This document shows positions 1-8,450 of a DNA stretch of 21,788 nucleotides, piece by piece (positions within the stretch are counted from its first letter, which is position 1; every line of letters begins with the position of its first letter). The translations under genes and the position numbers were made by a program. The stretch is from CAYNNP01 sp964398215 (GTDB taxonomy: Bacteria; Planctomycetota; Planctomycetia; Pirellulales; Pirellulaceae): the NCBI GenBank assembly GCA_964398215.1, contig CAYNNP010000103.1, positions 1-21,788 on the forward strand, read 5' to 3'. A model generated the notes under the pieces. That model ran no database searches. It had not been told where the DNA came from and worked only from the letters and a program-made list of their open reading frames with translations.

Positions 1-129
1 CCCTGAAAGGGTTTCACAACATCGCAGTTTGTCGAACACCTTCGGCGTTCATCGAAAACGTTGCGGACAAAGACAAGAGTGTCAGCATCGGATCCAGGAA
101 TTTAACCCCAAAACGGAAGCAAAAGCACT

Positions 130-206
130 GGCAAAGGAATGGGGGCAAAGGAATAGAACTGACATGCCTCTACCTCATAGGATTCCTCTGCCCCCATTCC
201 TCTGCC
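130..206. repeat. Long imperfect palindrome (REP-like intergenic element)
   Basis: Two 25-nt arms (130-154 and 182-206) are reverse complements at 23 of 25 positions, separated by 27 nt. Each arm contains an 11-nt unit twice (GGCAAAGGAAT on the left, GGCAGAGGAAT in the complement of the right). No credible gene covers it and no U-tract follows, so a terminator is unlikely. Purine-rich arms of this kind are, from memory, common between planctomycete genes; copy number in this genome is not known. Confidence 0.6.
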
Positions 207-252
207 TTCCGATTTCGACTTTCGTTGATCGGCCCGATGGCCACCGAAAAAT

Positions 253-290
253 GCCGTAGCTGCGCAAACTAAAAGTTTGCTCAATACGGC
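253..290. repeat. Nested hairpin element in the clpB leader region
   Basis: Outer stem GCCGTA (253-258) pairs with TACGGC (285-290). Inner stem GCAAACT (264-270) pairs with AGTTTGC (274-280) around an AAA loop. It lies about 175 bp upstream of clpB and has no U-tract. It resembles a palindrome I associate with planctomycete intergenic DNA; that match is from memory. A REP-like repeat is more likely than a clpB control element, given the distance. Confidence 0.5.
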
Positions 291-464
291 CTACAAGGCC
301 CGATCAGCTAGTGCCCAAGTGTCGCGCGAGTGTTGTTTGCCGCGAAAACCCTAGCTTCTGACGATCGGTACGCTTTTTGCTCTTAGCTTTGTCATGGCAG
401 TCAGCCTGACTTTCTGGACGCGTTGGCTGCTTCTATTTCAAAATTACAAAGGTGTGTTGTTCAC
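291..464 (+). other. Upstream region of clpB
   Basis: No gene seen. A perfect 13-bp dyad, AGTCAG-C-CTGACT, lies at 400-412, 52 bp before the clpB ATG, and could be an operator or a chance match. I see no CIRCE element and no convincing heat-shock sigma promoter. An AAAGG at 448-452, 12 nt from the ATG, is a rather distant possible ribosome binding site. Confidence 0.35.
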
Positions 465-3101
465 ATGAGTTTTCGATTCGACAAATTGACCAATAAAGCC
501 CAAGCATTGGTTTCCGAGGCGCAGGGTAGATCCGCTTCGGCTGGCAATCCAGAAATCGGCACACTCGCTCTGCTGGGCGCGATGCTGGATGAAACTGATG
601 GTATCGTTGGTCCTTTGATGGAAAAGATGAATGCGGACAAAGCTCAGATTCGTCGTTTGGTAGACGCGGAATTCGACAAACTGCCCAAAGTCTCCGGCGG
701 ACGTCAGCCAAGTATTGCGCCAGAGCTTCAGCAAGCGTTTGATGCTGCCGCAAAGTCAGCTGAATCATTGACAGACGAATATGTCAGCACCGAACACTTG
801 CTGCTCGGATTGGCCGGTACCAACGGAAAAGCGGGACGGCTACTGAAACTATCAGGAATTAGCGATAAAGATATTCTTCAGGCAATGAGCGAAGTGCGTG
901 GGTCCGCTCGTGTAACCGACCAGAATGCTGAAGCGAACTATCAAGCGCTGCAGCGATACGGCATCGACCTCACCGAACTCGCTTCTCAAGGAACGCTTGA
1001 CCCAGTGATCGGTCGCGATAACGAGATCCGGCGAGTCATTCAAGTTCTTTCGCGGCGAACGAAAAACAACCCGGTCCTAATCGGCCAGCCCGGAGTTGGG
1101 AAAACCGCTATCGCTGAAGGCTTTGCGCTCAGGATCTTTGAGGGCGATGTTCCGCAAAGCTTAAAAGACAAGAAAGTCATTTCACTGGACATGGGAGCGC
1201 TGGTCGCAGGAGCAAAATTCCGCGGTGACTTTGAAGAGCGTTTGAAGTCGGTGCTGCGCGAAGTTAAAGACTCTAACGGACAAGTAATCCTTTTCATTGA
1301 CGAATTGCACTTGGTGGTTGGCACGGGCAAAGCAGAAGGGTCCGCTGACGCAGCAAATTTGTTGAAACCCGAGTTGGCTCGCGGCACATTGCGTTGCATC
1401 GGCGCGACGACGTTGGACGAGTATCGACAACATATTGAGAAAGATGCTGCACTTGAGCGACGGTTCCAACCGGTTGTTGTCGGCGAACCTTCCGTTGATG
1501 ACACGATTGCGATCTTGCGAGGCCTGAAGTCGCGTTACGAATCGCATCATGGTGTTCGAATCACCGACAATGCGTTGGTGGCAGCAGCGAACCTTTCCAG
1601 TCGCTATATCGCCGACCGTTTCTTGCCGGACAAGGCGATCGATCTGGTGGACGAGGCTGCCAGCCGATTGGCGATGGAGAAAGAGAGTGTGCCGGAGCCG
1701 ATTGATCGAATCCAAAGACGACTTCGCCAACTGGAACTTGCCCATCGTCAACTTGCTGATGAACAGGAAGAATCGGCGGCCAACAAGAGTTCCGAAGTTG
1801 AAGCGGAAATGGAGTCACTGAACCGTGAATTGGCAAACTTGCGCGAGCAGTGGGAAGCCGAAAAGCTAGGTTTGGACGATGTTCAATCGATCCGACAAGA
1901 AGCTGACACACTACAGCATCGCTTCACGACCTTGGATGCAGACGCAAAGCAGAAGCAGCTGCGCGGCGAGAGCCCAGAGGATCTGTACAAAGAAATGCTG
2001 GAGGTACGGGCCAGGCAATCGGAGCTGGAAAAACGACTTGCTGATGTTGAAAAGGCGGATGGCGCGCCGGCGACTGATGATGCGGACAAGCGACGTTTAT
2101 TGCGCCGAGATGTGACCGACGAAGAGATCGCGGAGGTGGTTTGCGCGTGGACAGGAGTGCCGATCAGTCGGATGCTGGAGACGGAGCGCGCTAAGTTGTT
2201 GGTGATGGAAGAACGATTGCATTCGCGCGTTGTTGGTCAACATGAGGCGGTTAGCGCGGTTGCCAATGCAGTTCGCCGTAGTCGCAGCGGGCTACAAGAT
2301 CCCAATCGTCCGATCGGGTCGTTCTTGTTTGTCGGTCCAACCGGCGTTGGAAAAACGGAACTGTGCAAGGCGCTTGCCGAAATTTTATTTGACGATGAAT
2401 CTGCGATGCTGCGGATCGACATGAGCGAGTTCATGGAGCGTCACAGCGTTGCGCGTTTGATCGGTGCGCCGCCAGGATACGTTGGCTATGAAGACGGCGG
2501 AAAATTGACGGAGGCGGTTCGACGAAGACCCTACAACGTTCTGTTGCTGGACGAAATGGAAAAGGCGCATCCAGATGTATTCAACATTCTGTTGCAAGTT
2601 TTGGATGATGGACGCCTGACCGACGGACATGGTCGAACGGTGGATTTTACGAACACGGTGATCGTGATGACCAGCAACGCAGGCAGCCAATTGATTCAGA
2701 AAGTCGTGTCGCAGGGCGGTAGCGAGGACGACATTGACCAAGCAGTCAACGATGCCATCAGGGCACGGTTTCTGCCAGAGTTTATCAATCGAATCGACGA
2801 TATCATCGCCTTCAAACCACTGCATCGAAAAGAGATTCATCGCATCGTCAAACTGCAACTAGCCAAGCTCAGTGAACGCTTGAACGAAAACGGTATCACC
2901 TTGGAAGTAACCGACGCGGCGATCGACCAAGTTGCCGAATCGGGCTACGACCCAAACTATGGCGCACGTCCATTGAAACGTGTGATTCAGCGCAAAATTC
3001 TGAATCCACTTGCGACAGCACTCATGCGATCTGAATTCACCGAAGGCAGTCAACTGATCGTTGACTATTCAGGCAACGGTTTTACTTTTCAACTAGGCTA
3101 A
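465..3101 (+). CDS. clpB: ATP-dependent disaggregase ClpB (Hsp100)
   Basis: Cytoplasmic AAA+ chaperone that pulls polypeptides out of aggregates, working with DnaK/DnaJ/GrpE. The 878-residue product has the full ClpB layout: N-domain (about 1-150); first AAA domain with Walker A GQPGVGKT (207-214), Walker B VILFIDE (274-280) and a pore-loop KFRG; a charged coiled-coil middle domain (about 410-535); second AAA domain with Walker A GPTGVGKT (624-631), Walker B VLLLDE (692-697) and pore loop GYVGYEDGG; C-terminal domain ending near residue 878. Length is close to the usual ~860. The middle domain separates ClpB from ClpA and ClpC. An in-frame TTG at 423 would add 14 residues, but the ATG at 465 begins MSFRFDKLT, as ClpB proteins normally do. 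Stand-alone gene, convergent with the small gene downstream. Confidence 0.96.
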   Translation: MSFRFDKLTNKAQALVSEAQGRSASAGNPEIGTLALLGAMLDETDGIVGPLMEKMNADKAQIRRLVDAEFDKLPKVSGGRQPSIAPELQQAFDAAAKSAESLTDEYVSTEHLLLGLAGTNGKAGRLLKLSGISDKDILQAMSEVRGSARVTDQNAEANYQALQRYGIDLTELASQGTLDPVIGRDNEIRRVIQVLSRRTKNNPVLIGQPGVGKTAIAEGFALRIFEGDVPQSLKDKKVISLDMGALVAGAKFRGDFEERLKSVLREVKDSNGQVILFIDELHLVVGTGKAEGSADAANLLKPELARGTLRCIGATTLDEYRQHIEKDAALERRFQPVVVGEPSVDDTIAILRGLKSRYESHHGVRITDNALVAAANLSSRYIADRFLPDKAIDLVDEAASRLAMEKESVPEPIDRIQRRLRQLELAHRQLADEQEESAANKSSEVEAEMESLNRELANLREQWEAEKLGLDDVQSIRQEADTLQHRFTTLDADAKQKQLRGESPEDLYKEMLEVRARQSELEKRLADVEKADGAPATDDADKRRLLRRDVTDEEIAEVVCAWTGVPISRMLETERAKLLVMEERLHSRVVGQHEAVSAVANAVRRSRSGLQDPNRPIGSFLFVGPTGVGKTELCKALAEILFDDESAMLRIDMSEFMERHSVARLIGAPPGYVGYEDGGKLTEAVRRRPYNVLLLDEMEKAHPDVFNILLQVLDDGRLTDGHGRTVDFTNTVIVMTSNAGSQLIQKVVSQGGSEDDIDQAVNDAIRARFLPEFINRIDDIIAFKPLHRKEIHRIVKLQLAKLSERLNENGITLEVTDAAIDQVAESGYDPNYGARPLKRVIQRKILNPLATALMRSEFTEGSQLIVDYSGNGFTFQLG

Positions 3102-3111
3102 AACGGGGGTG

Positions 3112-3276
3112 CTAAAAGAACACTCCAAGAATTCTGGTGACGAAACGTCGGCGTCCGCATCCACGACACAAGTATGCTTCGCGTGTAAATACGCGTTCGT
3201 ACCATCGTCGACGTTTGCGATACATATCGTCGCCACATTTGTGGCAAGTTTTCATCTGAAACGGGCTGTTATTCAT
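3112..3276 (-). CDS. Small basic zinc-ribbon protein (54 aa)
   Basis: A short reading frame with two Cys-x-x-Cys knuckles: CHKCG at residues 11-15 and CRGCG at 37-41, 22 residues between the pairs, which is the geometry of a four-cysteine zinc ribbon. The protein is strongly basic between and after the knuckles (RKRRRW, then GRRRF), suggesting nucleic-acid binding. The proposed ATG (3276) is preceded by AAAGG almost abutting it; a second in-frame ATG at 3255 would give 47 residues and keep both knuckles. It ends 10 bp from the clpB stop, convergent. No specific family recognised. The intact CxxC pairs make chance unlikely, but expression is not shown. Confidence 0.62.
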   Translation of the reverse strand: MNNSPFQMKTCHKCGDDMYRKRRRWYERVFTREAYLCRGCGRRRFVTRILGVFF

Positions 3277-3385
3277 TCCTTTGTTCCAACTATTTCTGAA
3301 AAAAGTTGCTAATCAGGCCAGATTGTATAGAAACCCAGCAGCGATATTGCAACCGACACGCAAAAATGCAAGCGAATCAGTTCGA

Positions 3386-4726
3386 TCACAAATTTAACGC
3401 AACGCGTATGTCACAAACGTTGGTTCCGGTTGGTCCGGTCTTCAGCAAGCTACCTGTCTTTTCAAAGAAATGGTAGGCATCGTTGTGCTTCAGGTAGACG
3501 GCCGGCGACAGTCGTTGCTCTATTGATGACAGGTGATTTTTTTTATCAACGATCGCGCCGGCGGCGTCAGTCGGACCGTCTTCGCCATCGGTACCCCCTG
3601 ACAGCACTGCGATTTTTTCCCATTCAGAATCGGATAGATTCAATTGCAGCAAACGCACGTAGGCCGCCAATGCGAGTTGCTGATTTCGTCCCCCCTTGCC
3701 TCGTTTGTCGGCAGGCTGCAACCGCACGGTTGGTTCGCCGCCGCTGATGATGCACGTGTTTTGTTTTCCTTGGCGGATTGATGCGACGATTTCTTCGGCC
3801 AGCGAAAATCCGATCGCTTCCGCAGCCCCTTCGCTGCACAGTGCACTTGATGCTGTCGTCGTAAAATTCATGTCCGTTGCATGCCGCTTGGCAGAATCAA
3901 CGGCCAGTTGATTGTTTCCAAGGACAACGATTGTTGATTGCACTTGGTTGTTTGATAGTGGAGGTGCATCGTTTTCGATCGAGTGATAGATCGATGGCGG
4001 AAGTTGTTGTTGTTTGTCAAATTGCCGTAGAACCTCACGAGCGTCTTTACGGCTGGAGGAATCGGGCACCGTTGGACCCGACGCGATCACATCAAGCGGA
4101 TCGCCAAGCACATCGGATAGCACCAGCGTGATCAAATTGCCAGCGTTGCAGTGTCGCAACAGCCCGCCGCCTTTGATAATGCTGAGATGTTTACGCACCG
4201 TGTTCAATTGATTGATGCTTGCTCCAGCTGCGCTCAAAAATCGTGTGACCGCGATCTTGTCTTGCAAAGATACGCCTTCTATTGGCGCTGGCATCAACGC
4301 GCTGCCACCGCCGGAAATCAGCGCGACACATAAATCTTTGCTGCCACATTCTGCCGCCAATCGCAGAATTTGTTTTGTCCCCGCGACGGCTTCTTCTGTG
4401 GGTTCGTTGACCGACGCTGGCCTTGCTGGGCAGAGATGAATTCGGCAATCCGGCGCGCTGGGCACCGTATCGTTGGGCGCGTTGACCCATCCATCCAAAT
4501 CGACTTGGTAACCAATGGCTGAATCCAATCCGACCGCCATCCCGACCGCTGCTTTGCCTGCTCCGACCACCACAATTCGCTGAATATCCGTCAGTGACCA
4601 AACGCTGGATCCGATCCGTAATTCGTTCTGATCAACCGTGACTGCGTTTTGTATCAGCGGCTGAGGCCGAACGGCAGCTACCGCAGAGTTCCATATCTCG
4701 ATAGCCATTTCGCGTGACGATTGCAT
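3386..4726 (-). CDS. Glycerate 2-kinase, MOFRL family
   Basis: Phosphorylates D-glycerate to 2-phosphoglycerate with ATP in the cytoplasm, feeding glyoxylate, serine or sugar-acid breakdown into lower glycolysis. The 446-residue product matches the two-domain type-II (GckA/TtuD/GLYCTK-like) family: an N-terminal VVVGAGKAA (52-60), a glycine-rich SGGGSAL (138-144), LNTVRKHLS followed by KGGGL (about 174-189), and the C-terminal MOFRL domain with SGGEPTV (328-334), GGRNQQLAL (345-353), SGGTDGEDGPTDAAGA (376-391) and PTGTN near the end. The frame is open upstream to 4831, but family length favours the ATG at 4726. No strong ribosome binding site. Divergent from the helicase gene, sharing a ~107-bp promoter region. 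Substrate could also be hydroxypyruvate or a related acid. Confidence 0.92.
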   Translation of the reverse strand: MQSSREMAIEIWNSAVAAVRPQPLIQNAVTVDQNELRIGSSVWSLTDIQRIVVVGAGKAAVGMAVGLDSAIGYQVDLDGWVNAPNDTVPSAPDCRIHLCPARPASVNEPTEEAVAGTKQILRLAAECGSKDLCVALISGGGSALMPAPIEGVSLQDKIAVTRFLSAAGASINQLNTVRKHLSIIKGGGLLRHCNAGNLITLVLSDVLGDPLDVIASGPTVPDSSSRKDAREVLRQFDKQQQLPPSIYHSIENDAPPLSNNQVQSTIVVLGNNQLAVDSAKRHATDMNFTTTASSALCSEGAAEAIGFSLAEEIVASIRQGKQNTCIISGGEPTVRLQPADKRGKGGRNQQLALAAYVRLLQLNLSDSEWEKIAVLSGGTDGEDGPTDAAGAIVDKKNHLSSIEQRLSPAVYLKHNDAYHFFEKTGSLLKTGPTGTNVCDIRVALNL

Positions 4727-4833
4727 GTCGAAGCCAATCTTTTTTGTCGTTCGGAAGGATATTTTGCAAATGTTGACCTCTGAATTTTGACATCGACTAC
4801 CGCGAAGCGATACCGGAGTGATACAAATCACGC

Positions 4834-7302
4834 ATGGATAGTGAAACGAAAGAACCTGATCGAGACGAATTGGCCGCAGAGTACTTTGATCTGCTGCCCT
4901 ACGAGCCGTATCCAGTTCAAGAAGAAGCGCTGCTGGCCTACTTTACGAATGAGCAAGGAGTGCTGGTTTGCGCGCCCACCGGAACGGGTAAGACCCTGAT
5001 CGCCGAAGCCGCAGTCTACGAAGCTTTGCGGACCGGCAAACGGATGTATTACACGACGCCATTGATCGCGTTGACGGATCAAAAACTGGATGAGTTGCGA
5101 GAGTCAGCTGTACGCTGGGGATTTTCGGCGGACCAAGTCGGTTTGGTAACGGGCAACCGAACCGTCAACGCGGACGCGCCGGTGCTGGTTGTTGTCGCTG
5201 AGATTTTGTTGAATCGATTGCTGAACCCGGAAGCGTTTGATTTTGGCGAAGTTTCATCGGTTGTGATGGACGAGTTTCATTCGTTCAACGATTTCGAACG
5301 TGGCATCGTTTGGGAATTGACACTTGCACTCCTGCCGCCGCATGTCAGAACTTTGCTGTTGAGTGCTACGGTTGGCAACTCATTGGAATTCACATCGTGG
5401 CTGAATCGTGCCCACGACCGGCGTGTTCAACTGGTCACAGGAACAGAACGCAAGGTTCCGTTGCAGTACGAATGGGTCGACGACCAAATCCTAGCTGAGT
5501 TCTGCGAGAAAATTGCAGCGGGTGAGGTAGATTCACGGCGGACACCCGCGCTGTTGTTTTCTTTCAGCCGAAGCCAATGTTGGACGATTGCGGAATTGTT
5601 AAAGGGCAAGAGCCTGGTCGACAAGTCCTACGTGCCGCAGCTATCGGAATACTTGAACGAAAAAGACATGTCTTCGGGAGTCGGTCCAAAGCTAAAGCAG
5701 ATTTTGATGCGCGGGATCGGCGTGCATCATGCCGGTGTGCTGCCGCGCTACCGTCGCATGGTCGAAGAACTCTTTCAACGAAAGTTGCTGAGCGTTTGTG
5801 TTTGCACCGAGACGCTGGCAGCGGGAATCAATCTTCCGGCGCGAAGCGTTGTGTTGCCCACAATACTGAAGGGGCCCAGGGACAAGAAAAAGTTGATCGA
5901 AACCGCGTCCGCGCAACAGATTTTTGGTCGTGCTGGTCGACCACAATTCGATGATCGCGGTTATGTATTTTCTCTTGCTCACGAAGACGACGTCAAAATA
6001 AACCGCTGGCGTGAAAAGTATGATTCAATTCCCGAAGACACCAAAGATGCTGGGCTGCTGAAGGCAAAGAAGCAGCTGAAAAAGAAGATGCCCAAGCGGC
6101 GGAGTGGAGAGTTCTACTGGAACGAACAACAGTTTGTGCAATTGCGCGACGCCAGTGCATCGGATCTGGCTAGCCGAGGGCGGCTTCCGTGGCGTTTGTT
6201 GGCGTACATGTTTGGCAAAAATCCAGAAGTCCAACCACTCAGGGACTTGGTCAGCAAGCGTTTGTTGAAACCAAAGCAGATTGACGAAGCACAACGTGAT
6301 TTGAATCGAATGCTAATCACTTTGTGGACCGCAGGTTACATCGAACTGGATCCGAAGCCTAAACCTGCGGCTGCCAAACCGGTCGCTGGTAAGTCGAATG
6401 AATCTGGTGAAACCAAAAAGGAAACCGGCGGTGTCTTTGGGCAATTGCTTGATCAGCTTGGTGCGACCGCGATCGAGTCGATTGAATCAGCCGATGCAAC
6501 TCCTGAAGAAGACTCCGATAGCGAGAGAATCAAGAGCCGAGGTTTTGAAGTCGATGGTTACGAACCGATCTCGGCAACGCCAACCGATCGACTGCAACGC
6601 CTGGTCCACTTGCGCAGTATCAATCCTTTGTTCGGCGTTTACTTGGCAGACCAATTGGCGATCGCTGATCCGCAGGAACGGATTGCGGCGTTGGAAAGTG
6701 TGCTTGAGGTTCCTGGTACGGTTGCGAGATTCACTCGCATGCCATCTTTGGAAGACATGCCCGCTGGTACGTTGGCGACGACAAGGCTGGATCCGCAACT
6801 CTTGCAAATGGGATTGGCGACTGCCGAAGAGTTGGGAGCGGTCAATGAAGATGAAGACGATGATGTCCAGGATCGTGGTTTCGGCCGGGTGATGTTTCAA
6901 GAACCGAGAGTTTGGCCGCTGACGATTGGCGAAAAGATCCACCGATTATTTCGTGATGAGTTTCCGCGTGTTGATGGCATTCGTGTGCGGCCTGTCTGGA
7001 TTGTCGGACGATTGCTTGAGTACGAATTTGACTTTGACAAATACGTGACCGCCAACAAACTTCAAAAAGAAGAAGGCATTCTGTTTCGGCATTGCTTGCG
7101 AATGATTCTGCTGCTGGACGAAATGGCTAACATCCCACCACTGGAATCAACCGTTGAAACTTGGGAAGATCCTTTTGACGACTTGGCGGAGAGGTTGACC
7201 GAAACATGTCGAAAGATCGATCCGCAAAGTACAGATGAAATGCTGTCAGATCCATCTTCCAAAGAAGACAACTTGGTCGAGTTGGGTCGACGGAACGCTT
7301 AG
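4834..7302 (+). CDS. Ski2-like superfamily II helicase
   Basis: An 822-residue ATP-dependent helicase, most likely acting on RNA. Motifs in order: Q-like YPVQEEAL (26-33), motif I APTGTGKT (47-54), Ia TTPLIAL (74-80), motif II DEFH (146-149), III LLSATVGN (175-182), the VHHAGVLP segment (297-304), V TETLAAGINLPA (325-336), VI QIFGRAGRPQFDDRG (362-376). Motifs II, V and VI and the HHAG segment place it near Ski2/Mtr4/HelY rather than RecQ or DEAD-box proteins. After the core comes an Ala/Lys/Glu-rich linker (about 505-565) and a helical C-terminal region containing EEGILFRHCLRMILLLDEM (746-764), reminiscent of the DUF3516 region of actinobacterial helicases (from memory). It precedes lpxK by 25 bp, probably one transcript. 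Its exact substrate cannot be told. Confidence 0.88.
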   Translation: MDSETKEPDRDELAAEYFDLLPYEPYPVQEEALLAYFTNEQGVLVCAPTGTGKTLIAEAAVYEALRTGKRMYYTTPLIALTDQKLDELRESAVRWGFSADQVGLVTGNRTVNADAPVLVVVAEILLNRLLNPEAFDFGEVSSVVMDEFHSFNDFERGIVWELTLALLPPHVRTLLLSATVGNSLEFTSWLNRAHDRRVQLVTGTERKVPLQYEWVDDQILAEFCEKIAAGEVDSRRTPALLFSFSRSQCWTIAELLKGKSLVDKSYVPQLSEYLNEKDMSSGVGPKLKQILMRGIGVHHAGVLPRYRRMVEELFQRKLLSVCVCTETLAAGINLPARSVVLPTILKGPRDKKKLIETASAQQIFGRAGRPQFDDRGYVFSLAHEDDVKINRWREKYDSIPEDTKDAGLLKAKKQLKKKMPKRRSGEFYWNEQQFVQLRDASASDLASRGRLPWRLLAYMFGKNPEVQPLRDLVSKRLLKPKQIDEAQRDLNRMLITLWTAGYIELDPKPKPAAAKPVAGKSNESGETKKETGGVFGQLLDQLGATAIESIESADATPEEDSDSERIKSRGFEVDGYEPISATPTDRLQRLVHLRSINPLFGVYLADQLAIADPQERIAALESVLEVPGTVARFTRMPSLEDMPAGTLATTRLDPQLLQMGLATAEELGAVNEDEDDDVQDRGFGRVMFQEPRVWPLTIGEKIHRLFRDEFPRVDGIRVRPVWIVGRLLEYEFDFDKYVTANKLQKEEGILFRHCLRMILLLDEMANIPPLESTVETWEDPFDDLAERLTETCRKIDPQSTDEMLSDPSSKEDNLVELGRRNA

Positions 7303-7327
7303 TCAAACCAAAGCTTGCAAACGGCCA

Positions 7328-8386
7328 ATGAACATTCGAGCTTTGATGAGCGGAAGGCGCAAGGGAATTGTCGCTGCAGTTATGCGAGCCGGGCTGCGCG
7401 TTGCCAGCATTCCTTATGGTTTCGTCACCGCTCGCCGAAACAAACGCTACGACCAACGCAAGACAGAGATCTTGTCAGTCGACACGCCGGTGATCAGCGT
7501 CGGAAATCTAACGACCGGCGGTACAGGCAAAACTCCCGTTGTCTGTATGCTGGCCAAGTGGTTTCGAGAGCGCGACATCAGGGTTTCAATTGTTAGCCGT
7601 GGCTATGGTCGTGGTAAACAAGATCAGAATGATGAAGCGATGGAATTGCATGCGCGATTGCCAGACGTTCCACATGTACAGAATCCGGACCGCGTTGAAG
7701 CCGCTCGTGTTGCAGTCGATGAATTGGCTGCGCAAGTCATCTTGATGGATGACGGATTTCAACATCGCAGGTTGCATCGTGATTTGGATATCGTTGTGAT
7801 CGATGCGACTTGTCCGTTCGGATATGGACATTTGCTGCCAAGAGGTATGTTGCGCGAGCACATCAACGGACTGCAGCGTGCAGACTTGGCAATGATTTCA
7901 AAGTGCAAAGCAGCAAGTCCCGACGAGATTGCTGCGATTGAAGAACAAATCCAAAACGTTGCGCCGGAGTTGCAAATCATCCTTTGCAATCATCAGCCAA
8001 CAGGATTGCTTGAATACCCGGATCAGAATCGAGACATCGGTGCGCTGAGTGGTTCGAGAGTCGCCATCGTCAGCGCGATCGGTAACCCACAGTCATTTTG
8101 TGACACGGTGACGCAGTTGGGGGCATCCATCGTAGCGACTTATGAATTACCAGATCACGATGCTTACGCACCCGAGACGATGAAAAAGTTGCAGGCATGG
8201 GCATCGGAACTGGATGATGACGTAACGATGATTGCTTGCACTCACAAAGACCTAGTGAAGCTGCAGACCGATCGGATCGGTGGTCGCGTCTTGTGCGCTG
8301 TGATTATTGATTTGCAGATTTTGCGTGGCGACGAACAGCTAGAACGTCAGTTGAATGCAATCGAGATACCGCCAGACGAGTTTTGA
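7328..8386 (+). CDS. lpxK: Tetraacyldisaccharide 4'-kinase LpxK
   Basis: Phosphorylates the 4' position of the lipid A disaccharide precursor at the inner face of the cytoplasmic membrane. The 352-residue product carries a hydrophobic, basic N-terminus (membrane association), the LpxK P-loop SVGNLTTGGTGKTP (57-70), SRGYGR (90-95), the DDGFQHRRLHRDLDIVV block (141-157, holding the catalytic Asp and His region) and PRGMLRE (171-177), equivalent to the usual PAGPLRE. Length is normal for the family. An in-frame earlier start (7235) would overlap the helicase; the ATG at 7328 gives the usual N-terminus. Shine-Dalgarno is weak, so translation may be coupled to the helicase. The gene supports a lipid-A-bearing outer membrane. 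Confidence 0.93.
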   Translation: MNIRALMSGRRKGIVAAVMRAGLRVASIPYGFVTARRNKRYDQRKTEILSVDTPVISVGNLTTGGTGKTPVVCMLAKWFRERDIRVSIVSRGYGRGKQDQNDEAMELHARLPDVPHVQNPDRVEAARVAVDELAAQVILMDDGFQHRRLHRDLDIVVIDATCPFGYGHLLPRGMLREHINGLQRADLAMISKCKAASPDEIAAIEEQIQNVAPELQIILCNHQPTGLLEYPDQNRDIGALSGSRVAIVSAIGNPQSFCDTVTQLGASIVATYELPDHDAYAPETMKKLQAWASELDDDVTMIACTHKDLVKLQTDRIGGRVLCAVIIDLQILRGDEQLERQLNAIEIPPDEF

Positions 8387-8450
8387 TGTCATCACAGCAA
8401 AGGCTCAGCTCTGGCCAGGTCGATTGTCTTGCACCTGCGGATATTTCCGT

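Noticed and set aside
102..284. Short open frames on both strands across 29-284
   Set aside because: They run through the palindromic elements and have no start signal, signal peptide or recognisable domain.
423..450. TTGGCT...TACAAA as a clpB promoter
   Set aside because: Weak boxes with 16-bp spacing; transcription would start only about 8 nt before the ATG.
3109..3312. Plus-strand frame of 67 codons starting GTG
   Set aside because: It is the antisense of the zinc-ribbon gene, whose CxxC pairs give a much better explanation.
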